Positions 23,134-34,939 of a stretch of DNA of 64,000 bases are shown one piece after another. Positions within the stretch are counted from its first letter, which is position 1. Each line of letters starts with the position of its first letter. Below the pieces are notes generated by a model. That model searched no databases and was not told where the DNA came from. It saw only the letters and a list, made by a program, of their open reading frames with translations. Source of the DNA: Hyalella azteca (Eukaryota > Arthropoda > Malacostraca > Amphipoda > Hyalellidae); contig NW_025934840.1 in NCBI RefSeq assembly GCF_000764305.2, forward strand, positions 434,001 through 498,000, in the 5' to 3' direction. Both the position numbers and the translations under genes were made by a program.

Positions 23134-23290
23134 TTTTCAAGCGTACAAACAAATTATTTTCTGTAAGCTGCGAATTTTTGTGCTGCACTCACGAGAGCGT
23201 CAAGCGTCGGACTGACCGTAGGCAGGGTGCCCACAGTGACCTAAGCTAATGATATTTCCAGCAGCCTCAGGCCTAAACAATTCTGCTAAG
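23134..23290 (-). promoter_or_regulatory. Conserved promoter of exon 1, copy I
   Basis: Nearly identical to 37666-37830 and 46985-47153 over about 150 bp, in contrast to more diverged flanks. Contains TCAGTC (minus strand, 23210-23215), a match to the arthropod initiator TCAGTY, about 80 nt upstream of the ATG. Confidence 0.5.
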
Positions 23291-24158
23291 GGGCGTGACT
23301 TTATTTCTTTGTACGTTACTGTCTTTGTGTCGAGTGAATGTTAAGGAAACTTCTAGGCGGAGCATAAAGAAAGCATAGCTGAAGAGATGGATGAGATAAC
23401 CAACTTGTCCGACGATCTCACAGTTTAGATTCGATTTGTATAAATGATATCTCTGTGAGATAGACGCATTCCTGTTTTTTCTTCACACATGTAAGAAAAT
23501 TCATGATATTAGTAACACAATTCTTTACCTAATCATTTACCTAATAATTTACATAATCTTTTATATAATAATTTATCGAATAATTTACATAATTATACAT
23601 AATCTCTATAATTATTTCCAATACTGATAATACAGTCCAATCATTCATGTGAACAGTTCCAATAGTTACCTCATTAGTGCAAACATTTTCACATTACCAA
23701 TAAGTAATAATCTTTTCATCATTTTCATCGTCTTTATTTACATCGGTGTCAGGTAAATGTATTCGCGATTGTTCATCATTCAAATAAGAAAATTCATAAT
23801 ATCAGTATTATCATTTATATAATAAGCTTAATCATTAATATCCTTCATATCAAAATTCCCAACATTTACAAAAGTTAACAGTTCCAACAGTTATCTCAAC
23901 AGTACAAACATTTTCATCATTACCAGCATTTGCATAAGCAGAGCATATATTTTTCTATTAATAACCAAAGTTATTCTAATTAGTATCAGCAGTTTTCACT
24001 CCATTACATACATTAATGTTATTAGTACCGACAGTAAAATAGTTAACGTTTATTAATAATATAACGTTTTCATCACCAACTCCTGTATAACAAACGTCAG
24101 CGTTGTTCCCTGCAGTTAAGATTCTCACGATCGTTAGCCAAAAGCTATGAAGCGGTGG

Positions 24159-24477
24159 TTGATTGATTGATTGATTTTATTCACAAAGGAGCTCTAGTTA
24201 CAATTCAAAAGAAAAACATTTATAAAATAATAGAGACATCCAATTTAAGTGAATGCCCATAAGCAGATAAGCTTCGCAGGCAACATAGGTGATTCAAAAC
24301 TCTATTCCAATGATAAGGCAAAGAAGTTAAGAGCAACAGAAAGTTTCTAAATTAAACACATGCAAGGAAAAAAGCCTCAAGAAAACTGATAACGGGATGT
24401 CACTAAAATCAAGTGTAACAAAGTAATATCAATATAACAGTGATTAAAGACGGGTAAGAACTTGGATGCAAGAACAA
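24159..24477 (-). mobile_element. 5'-truncated non-LTR 3' end or SINE with TCAA tail
   Basis: About 319 bp present here and absent from the paralogous site near 39069-39075 (GAGGTTGTCGATGCC). Read on the minus strand it ends in GTGAATAAAATCAATCAATC, a polyadenylation-like AATAAA followed by a TCAA repeat, typical of non-LTR 3' ends. No coding sequence remains. Confidence 0.75.
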
Positions 24478-25930
24478 GTCGATGCCGGGCAAGTGATTTG
24501 CCTGAAATATTGCAGGAATATAATAAATGTTTGGTAATTCGACGCCTGTTTAATCGTTTTTAAATCACGCGCAAGCTTTCAATTAATTGAAACAAATTCA
24601 TCGCGTTGAAGCTGGTTGGGAAATGAACGGGCGTTTGTTAAAACATTAGTCAATTACTTTGAAAATATTTGTAATTATATTGAGGGATGATTGATTTTGT
24701 TTCCAAGATATATGTACCATCGTGAAAAATTTATTGTGTATCTAAGATTCATTTAAATTTAATTTTCATTGATTAGTCCTGCTCTTCTTTGGTAAATTCT
24801 TTTCAAGTTCACATCCCACATTTAAGCTTCAAAAGAAATGTATTTCTTTCATTTCCTCTGCGTTCTTTTGTAACTATATTATCTCCATTATGAGACATGA
24901 CTTAAATGACACTATCATTTTAGTTCGACGGCCAAAACTGAAATCAAATACGACTCTAATATTAACACCAGTGTTGTTTACCAGATTTTTTTCGAATTTG
25001 ACTCCTACATTTTCATAAGAATCGAGACACACTTGCTATCTATCGTTGCCGTATCGCTATTTCCGTTCGTGTTTTGCTAAGTGCGCTTCATTGAATATAT
25101 ATCGTTATTTGCGTCTAGCAATAAATCACATGTGCATATCCAGATGCAGTCGAATTTTTGAGAAACGTCCCTGTTTTTTTACGTCTCGGAGAAAAAAAAC
25201 AGAGACGTTTTTTTCTGTTTTTTTCTGTTTTTTTTTTAGAAACGTCTCTGTTGACAATAGGCATACGACAAATAAATAGGCATTTGCCGGTCTTCTGTTT
25301 TTGAAATTCACGTGCATAAAAAATCTGTTAAGGCTATTGTCCAGACGCGTCCGCAGGGATGGGCTGAGGACGTAGCTCAAGTCAAACGATCTCCTAAACT
25401 GATTGAGTGTTACAATTTTTTTCCATGTACCTCATCAGTCATTAACGTTAGTAATTGAATGAGAGATCTGGTACACACATTTTCCAAATGTCTGATGAGA
25501 ATATGAAATTCACAATGAATATAAAATAATATAATATAAGATAATATAAATGATGATGAGAATATAAATTCCAATCATAAGAACATGACAGGAAAAAGTG
25601 TCCATCTCTGCAGTAATGTAATCAGTTATTAAATTATTTTAGATTTTAAAGTGTTTTCATCATGTAATGCGAAGAGCCCACACTCCAGTCTCCCATACCT
25701 GATTTTCCTGTTTACAATTTTCTTCAATTAATCACTCCAAGAAGCACTTAACAAGGTTGTCAGAATAATAAAAGTCGCATTCAGACTCAACAGATCAGTC
25801 TGCCTAAAAGATCATTATCAGCATTTGTTCATATATAGACGTCGAACAATGTGATACATTAAGTGGCTTTTAAAACTTCTAGCGAAGATATTTACACTGA
25901 TGTGATGTAAGAATAACAAATCTATTTTTA

Positions 25931-26095
25931 TTACTTCAGACTATCTTGTCCGTTCATAACACCGACAAACAAGATCAAGCCTCTTAGGTAGCTGGACGTC
26001 ACGCTGATAAGTATTAGTCACGCTGATTAACAGACCTGTGAATTATCCTATAATTTACAATTCTGAAAGCTGCGCTGATGAAGAGCGCAACCTTT
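25931..26095 (-). pseudogene. Second exon family, remnant in copy I
   Basis: Aligns with 40908-41121 but lacks a middle block of about 40-70 bp, and the acceptor GTAG is replaced by an ACTC string. The terminal TCTTGTTTGTCGGT...GAACGGACAAGATAGTC block is kept. Not functional by appearance. Confidence 0.55.
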
Positions 26096-26359
26096 CTTTG
26101 AGTAAAAAAATTCCCAAGTCATTCGTATACATGTTTATTCTGCGGATTTTTCGTGTAACTTCACAGGGCAAAACTAACCTTGAAATAGAACAACATTTAA
26201 AGAAGAGGCGGACACGCACACTCGCGTTTGAAATTCAAGTCAGCACAAAAAAAAACTACAGTAATCGGACATGCAGATCAAATAATATCGTCCCGCTTGA
26301 TTTTTGATCCTGACGCTCATCAGCTAATATACCTACAACGTTGTGAAGGCAAAGCCACA

Positions 26360-26835
26360 ATCTCACTCTACCAAGTTACTCTTAACGTCAATCAATATCA
26401 ACTCACCACAAACAATTACCTTTCATCGCTGCCCAACTACCACTGTTTTCTTTATTCAATTACCACTCTTCGCCACCAAAGTAACACTCACTGCCACTAA
26501 ATTACCACTTGTTGCCGCCCCATTAACACTCATCAACACCCAGTTACCGCTCACTGCCACTCAATTACCACTTTTCGTCACCCAATTAACACTCACCAGC
26601 GCCCAATTTCCACTCACTCCCACTCAATGACCACTCTTGGCCAACCCATTTATCACTCACTATCACTCACTTACCAATCATTGCCACCAATTCTCTGTCA
26701 CCATTACAAAATTCCAGCTGCTAACTTTTCAAATACCCAACACAAAGATCTTGTTTGTACTAACATCCAATCAGTTGCTACTCACCGTCACAAAATTCAC
26801 TGTAACAATCATTCAATTCTCAGTCATCCAAAAAC
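26360..26835. repeat. CAATTACCACTC tandem repeat (copy I)
   Basis: Degenerate units of 18-21 bp (CACTCAATTACCACTCACTGCC-like). Length drift keeps two frames open; these Thr/Pro/Leu-rich frames are repeat translations and not genes. Counterparts: 41390-41810 and a short truncated one at 45780-45880. Confidence 0.88.
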
Positions 26836-27137
26836 TACACTTACTCTACCCGTTTGAAATATCTACTCGGCTTCATCTTATTCAGATATAAAATGTTGTT
26901 ACATTACAAACCTAAGTCCTCCTTTAAATCTTCTTACCTAGCAATATTGCTCAAGTTTTGGGGCTGTGCTTCGCTCGGACCTCGTATTTATATACATACT
27001 AAAAAAATAATTGATACAAATTGATTATTTATTTGTTCAAGACACACGCTAGTGATCATTTATATTTTCATTATTATTCTCTTTTTCATGTGTACTGTAT
27101 ATGTATGAGAATACATATACACATGGAAATTACGAAA

Positions 27138-27172
27138 ATACGCGTACGAATATTATCTATTCGTACGCGTAT
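27138..27172. repeat. Perfect 15-bp hairpin of a twin-hairpin unit
   Basis: ATACGCGTACGAATA and TATTCGTACGCGTAT flank TTATC. A second, imperfect hairpin (CATGTG...CACATGG) lies just left, 27086-27126. Both recur at 53396-53479. Confidence 0.9.
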
Positions 27173-27529
27173 GAGCATGCATGTACACTACGTCTTCTCT
27201 AACTCTGCGAATGAGAGTATGAGAACTATTGAGAAGATATAAAAATACTTCACTAGAATAACCTGCCTCAAAGATGTGAGATGCAGAAATATATTGTGGA
27301 CATTGAATTGCTGTCTAGCTATATGAAACACATGTTTCCAAAAATATTTAAACTTTATCATAAAAAATATCTTGCAATAAAAAACGATACAAATAGTCCT
27401 TTCACAAATCTAAGCAATGCAAACGACCAAAAGTTCTAAATGTTTCAAATAGTAAATTGTTTCGAGGAAGACTTTCCTCGAGTCGTTTGTAAATTAAATT
27501 TTTGAGGGGAGGTTTGTGCAAAATAGAGT

Positions 27530-27812
27530 ACAGAAATGTTTCAAACATAGAACATAGAGTGCAGAAATGCTTCACACATAGTACATAGAGTGCAGAAATG
27601 CTTCAAACATAGTACATAGAGTACAGAAATGCTACAAACATAGTACATAGAGTGCAGAAATGCTTCAAACTTAGTACATAGAGTACAGAAATGCTTCAAA
27701 CATAATACATAGAGTGCAGAAATGCTTCAAACGTAGTACATAGAGTACAGAAATGCTTCACACATAGTACATAGAGTACAGAAATGCTTCAAACATAGTA
27801 CATAGAGTACAG
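27530..27812. repeat. 31-bp tandem repeat, about nine units
   Basis: Unit CATAGAGTACAGAAATGCTT plus CAAACATAGTA, with GTGCAG/GTACAG alternation and CAAACA/CACACA variants. A short stretch of it reappears at 53835-53881, cut by the adapter, and at 44850-44870. Confidence 0.92.
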
Positions 27813-27814
27813 AA

Positions 27815-27870
27815 ATAAGCGAGATTTGTTACCGGCGGTCTCGTCACGACGAAGAGACGAGATCACACAG
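27815..27870. repeat. 63-bp satellite, single unit (copy I)
   Basis: One unit (GCGAGATTTGTTACCGGCGG, GTCTCGTC...GACGAGAT) joined to the X block, the same junction seen at the right ends of the arrays at 32015 and 42105. A reversed single unit lies at 51318-51385. Confidence 0.9.
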
Positions 27871-29990
27871 TGACAACGAAGCGTATATGCGCATCGCTGA
27901 AAGCGTGCACAGAAGCTGGTGAACTTAGATGCACGGTAGTGAATAAATTCACTATTATCATAAGGGAATAAATAAATAGAGTGATGTTAGAAAACTGCAA
28001 ATGAAATTTCCACGACGATGTTTCGTTAATAATCTCAACTTTTGCGTCGATCACGAATATAAATTATTATAGTTCACTAGTTGAGAGAACGCTTCTAGTA
28101 TGAGAGAATATTTGTGATATCAGTATCATCACCTATAAAATCAGCATACTCAATTTTATAGTTCAAATCAACAATTCTAAAGTTCATCCCGTCAGTCTAA
28201 ACATTTTCATTATTATCATCATTAGCATCAGCAGAGTCTATGCAGTATTTTTCTGCTAAAAACCAACGTTCATATAGCCAGTATCAGCAATTTTTCCCTC
28301 TCCATTAAAAACATTAATGTATGACGTCATTGCCTCATACATTCAATTATTATTGAATTTATGTACCGACTGTACAATAATTGTTAAAAAAGTTTTCAAT
28401 TTCTGCATAATAAGCGCCAGCACTGTTCCTGCCTTTGCATTTTCACGATCGTTTTCGCAAGCCGGTTAAAGTAAAAACTATTCTTTTGATAAGTTTGAAT
28501 TTCTAAATATTCTTCGAAATTCCTGGTATGATTTATCAATAATCGATTTTGCATAAGCATTTATTACTTTTGACAAACTCATCTAATTGAAGCTCTTTGG
28601 AAAATAAACGGACGTTTGTGAAAGCATTATTAAGGTTCTACGATTAAAGTATACATTATTATCTCATTATTGAAAATTCAAAACTGAACCTTCAATGAAC
28701 CTTGTTTTTGATGATTAATTCTGTCAATAATAAGCGACGCCTCTCATTTACACACCAATAAATGTTAACCTCCTTCCGGCTGTAAAATTTTACAGTTTAA
28801 TTTGTCTTGCGACGATTGAGGGACCAATGTGAAGATATATACATTTACATAAGGTCTAAATTACTTACAATAAAACTAATTTCAATGCATCTATTTTAAT
28901 GTTTCATTAATGCCGTATCGTCTGTAATTTTCTTTGCTTTTATTTCATATTCAATTTTTCAAATTATTTCAGCCTCAGAACGTGCAATTTTGGACTACGT
29001 AATGATGGCGGGCAAAAATAAGTGCAGTGTAATCAACAATTTAATGCAACATGCAGGAGTTCGATATATCCTAATTTAAATATTGAATAGGTTTCAACTC
29101 AAGCATACTGCTAGGATAATGCACCATTTTAATCAGGTTAAAAACTTTGCGAAAGTATTTGTATTTTTAATACAAAATCTTAGGCAACTGCATGATTCTC
29201 AAATATTTAGTGGTTATTTATCAGTTCAATTTTTAATCTCGTGATCAATTACGTAATTTAATCAATTAATTTTCAGGAACTCGTGCAGGTTTGAAGAAGT
29301 TATCCCCTTCGTCTGCATGTTCAAGTTTCAAAAAAATGTAATGTTTAATGACGTGATATTGCTTCGTTTGTGCAATTCTGAAATTTTGTTGTCTATATCA
29401 GAAATAGGAATAATATTGACATTACGATTAAAGAGCTAACACAGACACAATGTACGTCTCTGATTTCATATACGAGTGTTATATACCATATTTATAACTC
29501 TATTTCTTCCAGTAATTGTAAATTGTTATAATAAAAGTGTATTCCAATCTACCGACGATGTATCGCAATTTAGATTCGTGTTCTGTTAATTTTATTTTAT
29601 AGAATATACATCGGTATTTTTGCCCAAATTTTTGTTTAACAAAACATCTAAAGTTTTTTAGTTGCTTTTCTATCTTTTTTTGAAAATGAGCATGCGACAG
29701 GTCATTCATTAAAAAAACATTTTGAAAATTTTGCATATCTTCGTCATTTTTGTAAAAAAAATTTAACAAAAAAATCTGAAGTTTTTGAGAAGCTTTTCCT
29801 TTTTTCAAAAAAATGAGCATGCGCCAGGTCAGTCCTTTTAAAAAAAAATTTTAAAAACAGGAACATGAAAAATCTGTTAATGCCCTTGTCCCGGCATATC
29901 TACAGGGATGAGGAGTTCCAGTCAAACGATTTCCGAAATAAAGTTAGCGTTTTTTTTCATGTGTTGTGTGTGGGAATGTAAGCTTTATGG
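27870..29990. repeat. X block, copy 1
   Basis: About 2.1 kb of AT-rich DNA starting at the CACAGTGACAACGAAGCG junction, repeated at about 32490-34405 and 42680-44860. I see no conserved open frame across the three copies, so it is probably non-coding flank or an old element. Confidence 0.8.
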
Positions 29991-30014
29991 TGATATTCTC
30001 GGTAGTTTTGTTCT

Positions 30015-30103
30015 CTAATTTTTAAGCCCACCACAACGAGCAGCGGGCCCACCACAACGAGCAGCGGGCCCACCACAACGAGGAGCAGGCCCACCACAAC
30101 GAG
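30015..30103. repeat. CCCACCACAACGAGCAGCGG array
   Basis: Four short units of about 24 bp run directly into the N at 30104. Confidence 0.85.
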
Positions 30104-30104
30104 N
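30104..30104. other. Single N (assembly join)
   Basis: Separates the CCCACCACAACGAG array from the 32-bp GTAACG satellite; see the entry at 8506. Confidence 0.85.
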
Positions 30105-30440
30105 TATGTGACGTATCGTGCGTTCTGTAACGCTGTTATGTGACGTATCGCGCGTTCTGTAACGCTAATATGTGACGTATCGTGTGTTCTGTAACGCTGT
30201 TATGTGACGTGTCGTGGGTTCTGTAACGCTGTTATGTGACGTATCGTGCGTTCTGTAACGCTGTTATGTGACGTGTCTTGCGTTCTGTAACGCTAATATG
30301 TGACATATCTTGCGTTCTGTAACGCTAATATGTGACGTATCGTGCGTTCTGTAACGCTAATATGTGACGTATCGTGCGTTTTGGAACGCTAATATGTGAC
30401 GTATCGTGCGTTTTGTAACTCTAATATGTGACGTCTTAGA
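30105..30440. repeat. 32-bp GTAACG satellite, regular part
   Basis: About ten units of CTAATATGTGACGTATCGTG plus CGTTCTGTAACG, with CTAATA/CTGTTA alternation. It degrades from 30440 to 30740; a 16-bp TGCATCTGTAATATAG array follows at 30895-30990. Confidence 0.9.
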
Positions 30441-31394
30441 GGGTCATGTAACGCTGTTGGCTGTGCTATGTAATGCTAATATTTAACGAACTGTAAGTTT
30501 TGTAACGCTTAGAAGTGACGTCTGTAGAGTGTTGTATAACGCTAATATGTTACTATACGTACGAACGAAAATGTAATTACTTCTTGTCCTGTAACGTAAT
30601 GTTACATCCAATCATACAATGTCCTGTAATGTTATTACACGAGCGTCCTGTAACGCTAATACACGACAACTCATGATATGCTACATTTTTTTGTACTCAG
30701 TAACGTTATTTATTGACGTCTCGGCTGTACCGTAACGCTTGTATGCTATGTCCAGTGCACTCGGTTACGCTACCCTGTTTTTTTTCGTTATTATTCGAAG
30801 TCTCATACGTTTATAGGGTAAATAAGTAAATCTTCTGTTATGATAGTTTGCGACGCAAGCTCGTGCGTTTCGTAAAGCTACTTTCTTATTAACATATTGC
30901 ATTTGTAATATAATGCATTTGTAATATAGTGCATCTGTAATATAGTGCATCTGTAATATAGTGCATCTGTAATATAGTGCATCTGTAACGTCACTTTGTG
31001 ACACTATCACTCGCTATTTGGGATGCTAATTTGTGACGTGATCTCGAACACTCATAAAAGTATCTTCATAACCAACACATTCACGTGGCGGACAATATAA
31101 AACATTGCTACTTCAATGCAACTCTGAAGTATTCGCGTATTGATATTTTAAAATCGTCCGTTTGTATTGATTGATAAATCTAATAAAAAGATATTTACAG
31201 TTTTCAAACCGAATAAATTGCAAATTCTAATTAAATCCTTGGAGTCAATTCAAACAAGAGCTAATTCTGTCAAAACTTTTTTCAAAGGATTATAAAAATA
31301 GCATAAATTTCAAGTTTCGAGAAATTTTATTTGTAGGAATTTAAATTCACAGCCATCAATTCATTTTATGTACATTTATGTATCATTAGTTGAT

Positions 31395-31803
31395 AACTAA
31401 AACAAAATCGTCTGACACAGGCTAGACTTGGCGGGTGTTCAAAATCTGTTTCGAGTCCTCATCAGCCCATCTGTATTTACCTCCCAATTTGTCGAAACTA
31501 AAACAAAATCATATGAAATAGGTTAGACTTGGCGGCTGTTCATATTTGTAACAAGTCCTTATCGGCCCATCTGTATTTACCTCCCAATTTGTCGAAACTA
31601 AAACAAAATCATCTGAAATAGGTTAGAGTTGGCGGCTGTTCCTCATTTGTTGCTGGTCCTTATCGGCCCATCTGTATTTACCTCCCAATTTGTAATTTGT
31701 CGAAACTAAAACAAAATCGTCTGAGATAGGTTAGAGTTGGCGGCTGTTCCTCATTTGTTGCTGGTCCTTATCAGCCCATCTGTATTTACCTCCCAATTTG
31801 TGG
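31395..31803 (-). repeat. Tandem array of four terminal-exon units
   Basis: Four units of about 100 bp. On the minus strand each has an acceptor-like TTTTGTTTTAG, then TTTCGACAAATTGGGAGG continuing as an open frame (FDKLGGKYRWADKD and variants) to a stop. A GTAAAT string inside could also act as a donor. The last unit is fused in frame to the exon at 31801-32013. Confidence 0.75.
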
Positions 31804-32013
31804 AATTCGGCACGCGAGAGCCGATAAGCGAGCGCCTGCACTGCATTGCTCGGTGCCGGTGCAGGCGTAGGAGTCTTGGGTCGCCTGAAGATTTTTGTGA
31901 CGATAGACAATTTCTTGGCGTGGAGCTCACGCAGCTCGCTCAGTGTGAGGTCAAACAGCGAAGTTGGTTCCTTTTCGATGTTGAGGGCTGAGACCAGGTC
32001 GCTGAGGTCGGTT
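31731..32013 (-). CDS. MASSSQQ/Cys-motif family, exon 2, 3' fragment (copy IV)
   Basis: The C-terminal part of exon 2 only: TDLSDLVSALN, FDLTLSELRELHAK, KIFRRPKTPTPAPAP, RLSRAEFHKLGGKYRW, then a tail ending NSRQL at the TAA 31731-31733. It is cut at its 5' side by the N at 32014. Its last about 95 bp before the N are identical to 34941-35036, so it may be the missing 3' end of copy II displaced by a misjoined block. Confidence 0.6.
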
Positions 32014-32014
32014 N
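32014..32014. other. Single N (assembly join)
   Basis: Cuts a coding exon and is followed immediately by a 63-bp array; see findings on the 32014-34940 block. Confidence 0.85.
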
Positions 32015-32497
32015 TTTGTTACCGGCGGTCTCGTCACGACGAAGAGACGAGATCACACGTCGCTGTATGCAGCGAGATTTGTTACCGGCGGTCTCGTCAC
32101 GACGAAGAGACGAGATCACACGTCGCTGTATGCAGCGAGATTTGTTACCGGCGGTCTCGTCACGACGAAGAGACGAGATCACACGTCGCTGTATGCAGCG
32201 AGATTTGTTACCGGCGGTCTCGTCACGACGAAGAGACGAGATCACACGTCGCTGTATGCAGCGAGATTTGTTACCGGCGGTCTCGTCACGACGAAGAGAC
32301 GAGATCACACGTCGCTGTATGCAGCGAGATTTGTTACCGGCGGTCTCGTCACGACGAAGAGACGAGATCACACGTCGCTGTATGTAGCGAGATTTGTTAC
32401 CGGCGGTCTCGTCACGACGAAGAGACGAGATCACACGTCGCTGTATGTAGCGAGATTTGTTACCGGCGGTCTCGTCACGACGAAGAGACGAGATCAC
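32015..32497. repeat. 63-bp satellite array 1, about 7.7 units
   Basis: Units are identical except one site: five carry TATGCAGC and the last two TATGTAGC. Each unit holds two inverted repeats: TCTCGTC/GACGAGA and CGCTG/CAGCG. As 63 is a multiple of 3, every frame without a stop stays open; the 21-residue repeats are not taken as genes. Confidence 0.96.
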
Positions 32498-34405
32498 ACA
32501 GTGACAACGAAGCGTCTATATGCGCATCGCTGAACGCGTTGTCAGAAGCTAGTGAACTTAGAAGCCCGGCAGTGAATATATCCACTATTATCATAACGGA
32601 AATAAATAAATAGAGTGATGTTTGAAGACTGCTTGTGAAGTTTCCACGACGGTGTTTTGTTAATAATCTCAACTTTTCCGTCGATCACGAAAGATATGAT
32701 TTTCAATATTTGAGAGAACGCTTCTAGTATGAGAGAATAATAATGATATCAGTATCATCACTTATATAATCAGCATACTCAATTCTATAGTTCAAATCAA
32801 CAATCCTAAAATCCATCCCGTCAGTCTAAACATTTTCATTGTTACCATCATTAGCATCAGCAGAGTCTATATAAGTTTCTGCTAAAATCCAAGTTCTTCT
32901 AACTATTATCAGCAGTTTTTCCACTCCATTAAAAATAATAATGTAATCAGTACCGACTGCACAATAATTGTTACATAACAAAGTTTTAAATTTCTGTACA
33001 ATACGCGCATCGTTGTTCCTGCAGTTTGATTTTCACGATAGTTATCGCAAGCAGGTTCAAGTAAGAACTATTTTTGAGATATTATTGAATTTCTAAATAT
33101 ACTTCGAAATTCTTGATTTGATTAATAAATCATAATATTTGCAAAAGCGTTCATTACATATGACAAACTCATCTAATTGAAGCTCTTTGGAAAATAAACG
33201 GAAGTTTGTGAAAGCATTAGTATATAAGGTTCTATTATTGAAATATACATTAGTATCTCATTATTGAAAATTTAAAGCCGAGCAATGAACCTTGTTTTTG
33301 ATGAATAATTCTGTCAATAATAATCGACGCCTCTCATTTACACACCAATAAATGTTAACCTCCTTCCGGTTGTAAAATTTAACAGTTTAATTGTCTTGCG
33401 ACGTTTGAGAGACCAATGTGGAGATATATACATGTGCATAAGGTCTAAATTACCTACAATAAAACTAATTTTAATGCAGCTACTTTAATGTTTCATTAAT
33501 GCCGTATCGTCTATAATTGTTTTTGTTTTTATTTTATTTTTCAATTTTTATTTTTCGAATTATTTCAGCCCCAAACGTGCGATTTTGGACTAATGATAAC
33601 AAGCAAAAATATGTGCAGTGTGATAACAATTTAATTGATGCAACATGCAGGAGTTCGATATATCCTTCATTAAAATATTGAATTAGTTTCAACTTTAGCA
33701 TACGGCTAGGATAATGCACCATTTTAATCAGATTCAAAAACTTTGAGAAAATATTTGTAATTTTAGTCCAAAATCTTGAAATCTTTAATGGTTTTTCTGA
33801 AAAATCTTTAATGGAATTTTTAAATTAAAAAATCAATTGCGTAAATAACATAATAATAAATCAATTAAATTACGTAAAAACGATTACGTAATTTATTCAA
33901 TTAATTTTCACGGACTCGTGCAGGTTTGAAGAAGTTTATACCTTCGTCTGCATGTTCAAGTTTCCAAAAAAATGTAATATTTAATGACATGATATTGCTT
34001 CGTTTGTGCAATTCCAAAATTTTGTTGTCTATATCAGAAGTAGGAATAATATTGACATTACGATTAAAGAGCTAACACAGACACAATGTACTTCTCATGT
34101 ATCGTGTTATATACCAAATTTATAACTCAATTTCCTCCAGTAATTGTAAATTGTTATAATTCAAGTGTAGGTACTTTACCGACGACGTATCGCCATTTAG
34201 ATTCGTGTTCTGTTTACTTTATTTCATAAGAAATTCATCGTTATTTTTCCCAAATTTTTGTTTAAAAAAACATCCACAGTTTTTAAGAAGCTTCTCTATC
34301 TTTCTCAATTAACAAAAAACTATAGTTTTTAAGAAGCTTTTCTATGCTTTTTAAAAATGGGCATGCGACTGGGCAGTCCTTCTTAAAAAAAATTTAAAAA
34401 CAGGT
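32490..34405. repeat. X block, copy 2
   Basis: Co-linear with 27870-29960 and 42680-44700 (for example GACAAACTCATCTAATTGAA and CTAACACAGACACAATGTAC). No gene seen. Confidence 0.8.
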
Positions 34406-34512
34406 GCATAAAGTTCAGATTGAGTTCATGAGTTCAGATTGAGACGTGGGGAGATCAGACGTGTTGTGTAGTCGCTCCACGAGCCTGACAGACTTGTTTC
34501 CTCCTTGAATTG

Positions 34513-34694
34513 CTTCCGGAACTTTATTACCGTCGTGCGGTGGTGCTGGACTTCCGGAACTTTATTACCGTCGGGCGATTGTGCTGTACTTCCGGTACCG
34601 TCGGGCAGTTGTGCTGTACTTCCGGAACTTTATTACCGTCGAGCGGCTGTGCTGTACTTCCGGAACTTTACTACCATAGGGCGGTTGTGTTCAT
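34513..34694 (+). repeat. 38-bp tandem repeat, five units
   Basis: CTTCCGGAACTTTATTACCG units start at 34513, 34551, 34589, 34619 and 34657 (one unit shortened by 8 bp). They lie 100-290 bp upstream of the candidate exon at 34800 and could be in its leader. CTTCCGG resembles an ETS-type core, but this is only a string match. Confidence 0.9.
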
Positions 34695-34799
34695 CAGGCT
34701 TGTTTCCAGTGATTTATTGTTTCCGGTGATTTATTGCTGTGAGAGACCCTAGCTAAATCTCAGTGAAGGAACCTGGAAATCATTAAACAATTAAGAAAG

Positions 34800-34923
34800 A
34801 TGACAGACATTTCGATGGCTGGGAGGAAAGTAAACAAGATTGTTAAGAAGGAATGCGGTTCTTCGAAACAAGATGCACCGAAAAAATCGAACAGGAGATC
34901 GAAGTGCGTAGTTGAAGATGCAT
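34800..34923 (+). CDS. Candidate first coding exon, Lys/Arg-rich N-terminus
   Basis: An ATG with purine at -3 opens a 41-codon frame (MTDISMAGRKVNKIVKKECG, then a KKSNRRSK cluster) ending in a T|GTAAGT donor at 34924. The codon use and strong donor suggest a real 5' exon of an unrelated, unrecognised gene; the basic clusters could be a nuclear localisation signal. Only 15 bp after the donor the sequence switches to antisense exon 2 of the MASSSQQ family, so the rest of the gene is absent or was lost by rearrangement. It could also be chance. Confidence 0.4.
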
Positions 34924-34939
34924 GTAAGTTTTGCAAAAT

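Larger units (their letters stand above)
17960..30103. repeat. Large module, copy I (direct)
   Basis: Order along the plus strand: GTAACG satellite, terminal-exon repeat, Cys-motif exon, intron, two first exons with promoters, AT-rich flank, remnant of the second exon family (25931), CAATTACCACTC array, twin hairpins, 31-bp array, single 63-bp satellite unit, X block (27870-29990). The same order recurs at 30104-45010, and much of it reversed at 45.4-51.4 kb. Divergence is modest with many small indels. Confidence 0.85.

Noticed and set aside
26228..26891. Thr/Pro/Leu-rich open frames resembling low-complexity proteins
   Set aside because: They are translations of the CAATTACCACTC repeat, overlap in different frames, and are not conserved in frame at 41390-41810.
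31846..32613. Long open frames with a 21-residue Arg-rich repeat
   Set aside because: Translation of the 63-bp satellite in several frames on both strands, crossing an N; no start, promoter or conserved ends.
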